From: CAYRXE01 sp964428205
Lineage (GTDB): Bacteria; Patescibacteriota; Gracilibacteria; Peribacterales; Peribacteraceae
DNA length: 6,391 nucleotides
Assembly: GCA_964428205.1 (NCBI GenBank)
Contig: CAYRXE010000050.1
Span: 1-6,391 of the forward strand
Reading direction: 5' to 3'
How positions within the stretch are numbered: position 1 is the stretch's first letter; each line of letters opens with the position of its first letter. Position numbers and translations under genes: made by a program. This document shows positions 1 through 5,136 of the stretch, one piece after another. The notes beneath the pieces are model-generated. The model saw only the letters and a list, made by a program, of their open reading frames with translations. It ran no database searches and was not told the origin of the DNA.

Positions 1-274
1 TGGGTGTAGTCATCTTCTCGTGCACGGCATCGGGAATTTCCTTTGGAGGAATGCCGGGCGATTTGATGAGCACATCAAACTTACCAAGGTTCTCGAGCCA
101 TCCCGTTCCCACTTGCTTCCAATGTTTGCTCGTTCCTTCAATCTTTTCGTTCTGATCGGCAATGGTCACCTCGCACGTAGGCGCATGTTTTTCGAGTGCA
201 CTGAGCATGGATTTTCCTTCTTTGCCAAAGCCGAGGATGCACACAGTTTTGCCGTTGAGATCACCTAAACGCAT
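1..274 (-). CDS. murD: UDP-N-acetylmuramoyl-L-alanine--D-glutamate ligase, N-terminal part (cut by left edge)
   Basis: The first 91 residues of a Mur ligase are visible; the rest lies beyond the left edge. MurD adds D-glutamate to UDP-MurNAc-L-Ala in the cytoplasm using ATP, a committed step of peptidoglycan synthesis. What shows: the start MRLGDLNGKTVCILGFGKEG carries the Rossmann-type glycine loop (G15-F-G-K-E-G20-K-S) of the UDP-MurNAc-binding domain. Residues 70-76, IKSPGIP, match the SPGIP motif typical of MurD; MurC and the other Mur ligases differ here. The ATP-binding and C-terminal domains are not visible, so intactness cannot be judged. The ATG at 274 is chosen because the family's N-terminus begins there; a GGAG lies 12 nt upstream, the best Shine-Dalgarno-like sequence in this window. 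It follows the PurK-like gene by 39 nt on the same strand, so the two are probably cotranscribed. Confidence 0.9.
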   Translation of the reverse strand, partial: MRLGDLNGKTVCILGFGKEGKSMLSALEKHAPTCEVTIADQNEKIEGTSKHWKQVGTGWLENLGKFDVLIKSPGIPPKEIPDAVHEKMTTP

Positions 275-292
275 GGGAGTAGTTTGCTCCGA

Positions 293-310
293 ATTCCTTC
301 AGAAAGGAAT
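293..310 (-). repeat. Small inverted repeat between purK-like gene and murD
   Basis: A perfect 7-bp stem (ATTCCTT / AAGGAAT) with a 4-nt loop lies in the 39-nt gap between the PurK-like stop and the murD start. It is AT-rich and no T-tract follows, so it does not look like a terminator. It could be an RNA hairpin just upstream of the murD ribosome-binding region, or chance. Confidence 0.35.
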
Positions 311-313
311 GCT

Positions 314-1405
314 TTACCTATCCAGCACGGCACTCAGTTTTTGCCATTGGTCAGCGAAATCCGGCCTGTCGGTGTTCATCATGAGCACATGGCCAACCGA
401 CACATCGTCTGCTTCAGTATTGGGATCGTAGATATGCACCATCATGTTGCCACTATCGAGCTTTTTGAGACCGCTTGGCACGCTGCCAAAGAGGCGAGAG
501 ACACGGCATGCACCGGTGATGTCGCAGGGGCTTGGTTCTTCTCCCATGAGTGCACGCACATGGTTTTCGTACTGACTCGTTTTACTGTTCTCAATCGTCC
601 AGAGTCCTGCGGGATGCACGGTGGGCGTAAGCGAGTCGAGCAAGATGTTATTGCCGCGTACAAAGAAGGTGATGCACATCATGCCCACATGCCCCAATGT
701 CTCGAGAATAGCCTGTGTAGCCTTGGCCATTTCTTCTGCTGCGGTTGGGTTCACGGTTGCAGGAGCAATGAGATCTTGAATAAGTCCGTGTGAACGGATG
801 AGTTCGGTGAACTGGTAAAACGCGATCGTACCGTTGGTCGATCGTACTGCGAGACAGGCGATTTCTTGTTCTGGATTCGAGAATTGTTCGATATACACAT
901 CGTCAGACGTTCGTGCTTCGAATGCCTGCTTAGCTTCTTCGATTCGCGAAAGCACATGTCCGGCACGCTCTTCATCTTTGCGCTGATTGGATACGAGCAA
1001 GAGGGGCAAGCCGATCGCGCCTACTGCTCCTTCGACATCATTTGCGCTTCGCACGGGGAGGATCTTGGCACAAGGGATATGCAGCTTCGTGCACATCTCT
1101 TTTAGCTTCGCGCGGTCCTGCGCACAGTACTGCGACATGGAGGTGGGCATCGTCGTGCATGCCTCTACACAGGTATCGAGAGCGGAGACCGGAACATCAA
1201 TGCCATCCGTCGTGACGATATTGAGATCGGTCAAAAAGGTCTGTAGTGCAGCAGGGTCTTCGAACGATTCGCTCATGGAATCGCTCAAAATATCCGCGGG
1301 ACCTGGGGTAGGTGCAAGCGTACGCACGCTCATTTGCATGCTTTGAGCTGCTTGACCCAAAAACATAGCTTGGACGCTTCGGCCGAGAATTCCGAGACGG
1401 GACAT
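314..1405 (-). CDS. PurK-like ATP-grasp protein, probably catalytically inactive
   Basis: A 363-residue protein, close to the usual PurK length (~355-380). PurK (N5-CAIR synthase) carboxylates aminoimidazole ribonucleotide with ATP and bicarbonate in purine synthesis. Similarity is clear in the second half: YIEQFSNPEQEIACLAVRST (171-190), HGLIQDLIAPATVN (206-219), a stretch around 241-287 that aligns without gaps to the PurK active-site region, and VHIYD...VGHV (323-340). The family's key residues are missing. The N-terminal GxGQLG loop is replaced by GRSVQA (8-13), and the GGYDGxG ATP loop by unrelated residues near 136-150. The two metal-binding glutamates (E. coli Glu226 and Glu238, from memory) are Thr246 and Ser258, and the RPHNSGHWT-type motif reads TVHPAGLWT (262-270). 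The frame is unbroken, so this is not a decaying pseudogene in the ordinary sense. The ATG has no Shine-Dalgarno; a TACACT hexamer sits 7 nt before it. I infer a pseudoenzyme or repurposed ligand-binding protein. It is followed by murD. Confidence 0.75.
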   Translation of the reverse strand: MSRLGILGRSVQAMFLGQAAQSMQMSVRTLAPTPGPADILSDSMSESFEDPAALQTFLTDLNIVTTDGIDVPVSALDTCVEACTTMPTSMSQYCAQDRAKLKEMCTKLHIPCAKILPVRSANDVEGAVGAIGLPLLLVSNQRKDEERAGHVLSRIEEAKQAFEARTSDDVYIEQFSNPEQEIACLAVRSTNGTIAFYQFTELIRSHGLIQDLIAPATVNPTAAEEMAKATQAILETLGHVGMMCITFFVRGNNILLDSLTPTVHPAGLWTIENSKTSQYENHVRALMGEEPSPCDITGACRVSRLFGSVPSGLKKLDSGNMMVHIYDPNTEADDVSVGHVLMMNTDRPDFADQWQKLSAVLDR

Positions 1406-1412
1406 GGTCGTC

Positions 1413-1418
1413 AGTGTA
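1413..1418 (-). promoter_or_regulatory. Possible -10 element of purK-like gene
   Basis: TACACT (4 of 6 matches to TATAAT) lies 7 nt before the ATG at 1405, so transcription would begin at or next to the start codon. No convincing -35 hexamer is seen at 16-18 bp. The same hexamer serves the divergent mscS gene. Confidence 0.3.
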
Positions 1419-1462
1419 GTACGTGGAGGCCCAAAATTCCCAGCTTCTTTTTGCCGCTTGGC

Positions 1463-1491
1463 TTGCCGCTCGCTTTAAGGCCTCGTACACT
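1463..1491 (+). promoter_or_regulatory. Likely promoter of the mscS-type gene
   Basis: TTGCCG (1463-1468), a 17-bp spacer, then TACACT (1486-1491), each with 4 of 6 consensus matches. The expected transcription start falls about 4-6 nt before the ATG at 1503, giving an almost leaderless mRNA; there is no Shine-Dalgarno before that ATG. It lies within the 97-bp divergent region shared with the purK-like gene. Confidence 0.45.
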
Positions 1492-1502
1492 CAGTTTTCA
1501 GT

Positions 1503-2897
1503 ATGCAGATTCACAAAATCCTCATTGGCAGCCTTCTTGGCTTACTTTCGGCACTACCGGTGTTCGCCGCGAACGCAGATGTGCCAGTAAACCACACGAG
1601 GCTCATTCAGTTGTATCAGTTGCAATTACAAGGCTTTAAAGATTCCACCCTCGAAACCCGCATCGAAAACGAACGCAGCCGCATTCGCGGAGACCTGGAT
1701 GATCAAATCAATGACCTCATCAATGCACTTTCTCGTTCCTCCACCGGAAGTGAATTGAGTTTGGCCGGTGTGGTAGCTCAGCAGAAGGCGGTGGTGAATG
1801 CCCTCACGACGCGTCGTGACACGAATGTCGCTGATATCGAGCTTCTCAAACGTGAAGAAATTTTCTATGGCGAAGAAGCAATCACCGGATCGGGAGCCAT
1901 CGACATGGGACGTATCACAGTGAGCGAGGCGGACTTGATGGCACGAAAGGCCGTGTTCGAAGAGCAGCAGCACTCGCTCGATTTTTTCCTGTCACTCGAA
2001 ACGGATCGCCTGAGCAAGCTCCAGTGGAATCAGCGTTTGCAACAGTTCTCTCTGCTCTTCACGCTGCTTCGTTACGTCGTGTTCTTCTTTGTGATCGTCG
2101 CGTTGGAACGCTTGGTTCGTCTCAAATTTCTCACACGTATCCACAGCCAGAATGCTCGCTACATTGCGATGAAGTTCTTCACAGGTTCCGTGTACATCTT
2201 CACGCTCTTGTGGATTCTCGTACAGCTCACCGCACAGTATCCGGGAATTCTCACGTCCCTCGCAATTCTTGGTGCGGGTGTGGCGATCGCACTTCAAGAC
2301 ATCTTCAAAGATATTGTGGGATGGGTGGTGATCATGCAGAAGCGTCTCTACACGTTGGGACATCGTGTGACGATTGGCGCGTATACGGGTGACGTGATGG
2401 ACATCAGTTTGCTCACGACAACGCTCCTGGAAGTCACGAACACGGTAGCCCCAGAAACGGCTCGTGGAGGCCAAGTTCTTGCAATTCCCAATGCCGCAGT
2501 TCTCACGCAGCCGGTACTCAATTACTCCGCAAAATCCGACTACGTTGATGGAGAAATCAATCTCGTCTTTACCTTCGATTCCGATATCACGCTCCTCGAA
2601 GAATTACTCCGCAGCATCCTGAACGAAGAGACGCAGCAGTACATGGAACGCGCGCGCAGGCAGACAGTTGGACGCCTGAAGCATTACTACACGAGTCACG
2701 AACCGCAGGGCTCTAGGGTCTTCTTTGATCCGGTTGCCACAGGTATTCGCGCATCACTGCGTTTTCCAACCCCCATTGGTGAGCGTCGCATCGTCTCCAC
2801 AAGACTTCTTAAGCGCATTCTCACCGAAGTGCGCACACTTACTCCAAAAGTGGCGATCGTTGCCGATCCACATCAATCGTTTCAACTTGGTGCGTAA
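1503..2897 (+). CDS. MscS-family mechanosensitive ion channel with N-terminal extracytoplasmic domain
   Basis: A 464-residue small-conductance mechanosensitive channel, a membrane pore that opens on hypo-osmotic shock to release solutes. Domains in order: signal peptide (1-22, cleavage probably after VFA); a charged, mostly helical extracytoplasmic region (about 26-180) with coiled-coil-like heptads around 30-75 and 145-180; TM1 (~184-205); TM2 (~225-243); the pore helix TM3 (~249-281) with LGAGVAIALQDIFKDIVGWV, matching the Gly/Ala-rich TM3 and ALQ motif of MscS; then the beta domain with GHRVTIG (286-292) and VLAIPNAAVLTQPVLNYS (325-342), the family's VIPN...N-Y/F signature; and a C-terminal alpha/beta domain. 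E. coli MscS has 286 residues; the excess is mainly the N-terminal region. The ATG at 1503 is chosen because it gives the signal peptide. The gene is monocistronic and convergent with the ACT gene. Family assignment is firm; the N-terminal domain's role is unknown. Confidence 0.93.
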   Translation: MQIHKILIGSLLGLLSALPVFAANADVPVNHTRLIQLYQLQLQGFKDSTLETRIENERSRIRGDLDDQINDLINALSRSSTGSELSLAGVVAQQKAVVNALTTRRDTNVADIELLKREEIFYGEEAITGSGAIDMGRITVSEADLMARKAVFEEQQHSLDFFLSLETDRLSKLQWNQRLQQFSLLFTLLRYVVFFFVIVALERLVRLKFLTRIHSQNARYIAMKFFTGSVYIFTLLWILVQLTAQYPGILTSLAILGAGVAIALQDIFKDIVGWVVIMQKRLYTLGHRVTIGAYTGDVMDISLLTTTLLEVTNTVAPETARGGQVLAIPNAAVLTQPVLNYSAKSDYVDGEINLVFTFDSDITLLEELLRSILNEETQQYMERARRQTVGRLKHYYTSHEPQGSRVFFDPVATGIRASLRFPTPIGERRIVSTRLLKRILTEVRTLTPKVAIVADPHQSFQLGA

Positions 2898-2900
2898 GGT

Positions 2901-3305
2901 TTAGTGTCCGTTGGATTTCTTCCAGTTCTTGATGAGCTCAAGAGCCTGTTCGGCATTATCTGTATCGACATACGCCACCCCTTCTTTGCCAGACATGGAG
3001 GTGTAGAAATTATGAATGTTGATGCCAGCGGCTGCGCATTCTCTCGCAACAGCAGCAACGGAACCGGGCTTATTTTTGAGTGCGACGCTGATGATTTGAC
3101 GACTCGTGACCGGACCCAACTCACGCAGCACAATTTTTGCGGTTTCCGGATCGTCCACCACCAAGTTAATCAAGCTCGTGGGGTTACCTTCGGCACAAGT
3201 AATGCCGATGATGTTTACATCTGCTGCACGCAGCTTGTCGCCCACTTTTGCGAGTGAGCTTGGGACGTTGGGCATGCTGATGCTGATCTGGGTGACGGCC
3301 TCCAT
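2901..3305 (-). CDS. Tandem ACT-domain protein (putative ligand-binding regulator)
   Basis: A 134-residue cytoplasmic protein made of two ACT domains and little else. ACT domains bind amino acids or similar small ligands and act allosterically. Domain 1 (about 5-66) has the pattern ISISMPNVPSSLAKVGDKLR, then ADVNIIGIT and a closing strand with VDDPETAK. Domain 2 (about 70-130) repeats it: ISVALKNKPGSVAAVAREC, AAGINIHNFYTS, then the final strand AYVDTDNAEQALELI. This is the layout of stand-alone tandem ACT proteins of the COG4747 type; their ligand is generally unknown. The ATG at 3305 is chosen because domain 1 starts directly after it and a promoter-like sequence ends 11 nt upstream. A TTG at 3365 in frame would add 20 residues containing a C-x2-H-x2-C-x2-C pattern, which cannot be excluded. 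The preceding gene on this strand ends about 100 nt upstream. The stop codon lies 3 bp from the mscS stop. Confidence 0.85.
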   Translation of the reverse strand: MEAVTQISISMPNVPSSLAKVGDKLRAADVNIIGITCAEGNPTSLINLVVDDPETAKIVLRELGPVTSRQIISVALKNKPGSVAAVARECAAAGINIHNFYTSMSGKEGVAYVDTDNAEQALELIKNWKKSNGH

Positions 3306-3316
3306 AAGTTGCGGGC

Positions 3317-3345
3317 AGCCTACGCACCAAACGTGGCCCTGACAA
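3317..3345 (-). promoter_or_regulatory. Possible promoter of the ACT gene
   Basis: On the minus strand, TTGTCA (3345-3340, 5 of 6 matches to TTGACA), a 17-bp spacer, and TAGGCT (3322-3317, a weak 3 of 6). The start would fall a few nt before the ATG at 3305. If real, it excludes the upstream TTG start. It overlaps nothing else known. Confidence 0.35.
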
Positions 3346-3362
3346 GGCTTAAAGGCATATTT

Positions 3363-3388
3363 CAAATGTCTACTCGTACTGACATTTG
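3363..3388. repeat. 26-bp dyad (8-bp arms, 10-bp spacer) upstream of ACT gene
   Basis: CAAATGTC and its exact complement GACATTTG flank a 10-bp spacer. It sits in the ~100-bp gap between the six-cysteine gene and the ACT gene, just upstream of the putative ACT promoter. No T-tract follows on either strand, so it fits a protein-binding operator better than an intrinsic terminator, though an mRNA 3'-end hairpin for the upstream gene is possible. Confidence 0.5.
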
Positions 3389-3404
3389 GCGGATATTTGG
3401 CCGC

Positions 3405-4058
3405 TTATTTTGCGACAACTTTTTCCATTTCGCTCGGGAGCTTACGAATATTCAGTGGTTTTGTTGTTTCTCCGCCCGTGAGGAACCCGAGTACGGGTTT
3501 GTACGTTAATTGATGTTCATTGACGTCGGTTTGTCGGTGCTTGAGCTCGATCATCAGCATTGCCAATTTGTCTGTTGGGATGATGCACTTTGCACAACCA
3601 ATCATGGTGTCGTTGCAGATGAGTTCAAAATCTCCGTTGCACGTCATCAAGCTCGCGATTGAATAATTGGTCTCCCCATGTGTTTCTGGATCGACGATAA
3701 AATTCTGCCGATTTCCTTCGCAATCGATAACGATCACACGACCTTTACCAGAGTCTCGTACAATTTGAAATTCCACTTCTTCTGCAGGAAGAAGCTTTCC
3801 CTCCTTTGTTGTTCTACTGGGAACACATGCTCGGAGCCTCAGTCCTAACACCACTTCTTTGTCGGGAAGCGTAGTTATATCGAGAGCAGGTTCTTTTTCA
3901 CTACGCGTTGCTTCGGGAATGACAGGCGCCGGCCCGGTGTTCATGACGGCAAAAATACTTCCTGCCGTGAGACCAAGTACTGTCACGAGCTTGATGCCCA
4001 TCCCTCCCCGTCGCGGAGCGTTCACAGTCGCATTCGTGGGAAGATGCTCAATACTCAT
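3405..4058 (-). CDS. Unrecognised exported or membrane-anchored protein with six cysteines
   Basis: A 217-residue protein I do not recognise. Residues 1-19 are polar with a basic pair (R16-R17), followed by one hydrophobic segment at about 21-39 (GIKLVTVLGLTAGSIFAV), then a Pro/Glu-rich stretch (43-58). This fits an N-in signal anchor or a signal peptide with a long n-region, placing residues 45-217 outside the membrane. That part holds six cysteines, at 78, 113, 140, 148, 155 and 158, the last two as C-A-K-C. An even number in an exported domain suggests disulfides, but metal binding is also possible. The rest looks like mixed beta/alpha sequence; the C-terminus is basic and helical (LPSEMEKVVAK). 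The ATG at 4058 has no good Shine-Dalgarno; an AGGT lies well upstream. It stands where ftsX would be expected after ftsE, but with only one membrane segment it is not FtsX. Coding status is supported by length and plausible composition only. Confidence 0.7.
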   Translation of the reverse strand: MSIEHLPTNATVNAPRRGGMGIKLVTVLGLTAGSIFAVMNTGPAPVIPEATRSEKEPALDITTLPDKEVVLGLRLRACVPSRTTKEGKLLPAEEVEFQIVRDSGKGRVIVIDCEGNRQNFIVDPETHGETNYSIASLMTCNGDFELICNDTMIGCAKCIIPTDKLAMLMIELKHRQTDVNEHQLTYKPVLGFLTGGETTKPLNIRKLPSEMEKVVAK

Positions 4059-4080
4059 TAACAGCGCACTCTACCTGCTG

Positions 4081-4086
4081 ATTGTA
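4081..4086 (-). promoter_or_regulatory. Possible -10 element of the six-cysteine protein gene
   Basis: TACAAT on the minus strand (5 of 6 matches to TATAAT) lies 22 nt before the ATG at 4058, so a leader of about 16 nt is expected. The best -35 candidate, GTGACT, is 19 bp upstream, which is long. The site suggests the gene has its own promoter separate from ftsE. Confidence 0.35.
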
Positions 4087-4110
4087 TTTTGCAAATCACT
4101 AACTCAGTCA

Positions 4111-4124
4111 CCATTACATAATGG
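4111..4124. repeat. 14-bp palindrome CCATTA-CA-TAATGG upstream of the six-cysteine gene
   Basis: Perfect 6-bp arms around 2 bp, located about 25 bp upstream of the putative -10 hexamer of the gene at 4058, where an operator or activator site could lie. Short enough to occur by chance. Confidence 0.3.
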
Positions 4125-4132
4125 CTTACGGT

Positions 4133-4152
4133 AGCGACGATCGGAAGTCGCT
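4133..4152 (-). repeat. Hairpin at the end of ftsE (6-bp stem, 8-nt loop)
   Basis: AGCGAC and GTCGCT pair around an 8-nt loop, beginning at the last base of the ftsE region on the minus strand (the stop codon occupies 4154-4152). No run of T follows, so it is at best a weak or factor-assisted 3'-end structure. Confidence 0.3.
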
Positions 4153-5078
4153 CAAGAATTGATCGATGTGATGTGCACTTTACGTTTTCCGGTACTTCCT
4201 CCGATCTTTTTCTTCGGAGCTGCTTTCGTGCGCACTGGAACAGCATCGGAATGTTCTTCTTCTACTACTGGTGCCTCTTCGGAGTCCTCCGTAGGCAACG
4301 GTGGAAGCTCCACGTACTTCTCCATGCGTGTGAGTGCTTCTGTTGATTCCTTGCCAAAGAACTCATGTGCTGCGGGAGCTGGAGCCTTGGGTTGCGAGCG
4401 ACTGGCACGCTCATAACCACCTACGCTGTCTCGGACGACTTTCCCGTTTTCCAGACGCACGACGCGTGATTGCAGCACATCCACAAGAGCCATGTCATGC
4501 GTGAAGAGGATCACCGTTGTGCCGCGTGCGTGGATGGTGCGAAGTACTTGCAGGATTGCGGTCGATTCCACAGGGTCCAAACTTCCCGTCGGTTCATCGG
4601 CCAAAATGATCAGAGGCTTATGCACCATGGCGCGAGCCACGGCAACACGTGCGCGATCACCGGCAGACAGGGCATCGGGCAAGAGCTTTGCTTGTGCTTT
4701 GAGCTCCATGGATTGCAGTACTTCTTCCACACGGTTATTGGCCCAACCCTCGGGTGCGCCGCAGATCTCTAACGGATAGCGAATGTTTTCTTCCACCGTG
4801 CAGTAGGGGAGAAGCTTCCCATCCTGGAACACAATGCCAAGCCTCCTTCTATACAGCTGCAAACCTTCGGCCGGCACTTTGCGCAAATCGGCACCATCAA
4901 TGCTTACGATGCCGCTCGTAGGACGGGTGGCACCGGTGAGTAATTCCAAAAGCACGGTTTTGCCGCAGCCACTTGGGCCGCTGATGCACACGAACTCACC
5001 GGGATCTACGCGGAACGTGAGATCCGTCAAAAGGTCATGGTTCCCGAATTTTTTGGTTACATGATCCAGAACGATCAT
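4152..5078 (-). CDS. ftsE: Cell-division ATP-binding protein FtsE with long C-terminal tail
   Basis: A 308-residue ABC ATPase. FtsE pairs with the membrane protein FtsX at the septum to drive activation of peptidoglycan hydrolases. Visible motifs: Walker A GPSGCGKT (34-41), Q-loop GIVFQDGKLLPYCTVEEN (81-98), which is characteristic of FtsE, signature LSAGDRARVAVARA (137-150), Walker B LIILADEPTGSLDP (156-169), and H-loop H194. The signature reads LSAGD where LSGGE/Q is usual. The ABC domain ends near 220, the normal FtsE length (~220-230); residues 222-308 are extra. This tail is Ala/Pro-rich, then acidic (about 264-278), then strongly basic (283-300), and looks disordered. No ftsX follows; the next gene downstream is the six-cysteine protein. 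The ATG at 5078 has no Shine-Dalgarno, and a promoter-like sequence ends 7 nt before it, so it is probably transcribed separately from rlmE, whose stop is 58 bp upstream. Another LolD/MacB-type ATPase is possible but less likely given the Q-loop. Confidence 0.85.
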   Translation of the reverse strand: MIVLDHVTKKFGNHDLLTDLTFRVDPGEFVCISGPSGCGKTVLLELLTGATRPTSGIVSIDGADLRKVPAEGLQLYRRRLGIVFQDGKLLPYCTVEENIRYPLEICGAPEGWANNRVEEVLQSMELKAQAKLLPDALSAGDRARVAVARAMVHKPLIILADEPTGSLDPVESTAILQVLRTIHARGTTVILFTHDMALVDVLQSRVVRLENGKVVRDSVGGYERASRSQPKAPAPAAHEFFGKESTEALTRMEKYVELPPLPTEDSEEAPVVEEEHSDAVPVRTKAAPKKKIGGSTGKRKVHITSINS

Positions 5079-5085
5079 GGGGGTT

Positions 5086-5114
5086 ACTGTACTGGTTTTC
5101 GGGTCTATTGAGAA
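5086..5114 (-). promoter_or_regulatory. Possible promoter of ftsE
   Basis: On the minus strand, TTCTCA (5114-5109), a 17-bp spacer, and TACAGT (5091-5086), each with 4 of 6 consensus matches. The hexamer ends 7 nt before the ATG at 5078, so the mRNA would begin at the start codon. It lies in the 58-bp rlmE-ftsE gap. Confidence 0.4.
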
Positions 5115-5136
5115 AGTGACTAAGTTTCATTTCCGT

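Noticed and set aside
293..310. Hairpin as an intrinsic terminator between purK-like and murD
   Set aside because: The stem is AT-rich and no T-tract follows; termination here would also cut off murD.
284..793. Plus-strand open frame of 169 codons
   Set aside because: It lies opposite the PurK-like gene, has Cys/His-rich unfamily-like sequence, and the minus-strand frame has clear family similarity.
1992..2474. Minus-strand open frame of 160 codons inside the mscS gene
   Set aside because: The plus strand carries the conserved MscS TM3 and beta-domain motifs; the opposite frame is a composition artefact rich in His, Arg and Glu.
3405..4058. Six-cysteine protein as a diverged FtsX
   Set aside because: FtsX has four membrane segments and a large external loop; this protein has one hydrophobic segment only.
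4059..4154. TGA as a sense codon (code 25, as in Gracilibacteria), extending FtsE
   Set aside because: Reading through would add an unconvincing basic stretch up to TAG and meets a second TGA; no gene in the window has an internal TGA that needs decoding.
4058..4246. Minus-strand 62-codon frame spanning the ftsE end
   Set aside because: It overlaps the ftsE coding region in another frame and shows no recognisable sequence or ribosome-binding site.
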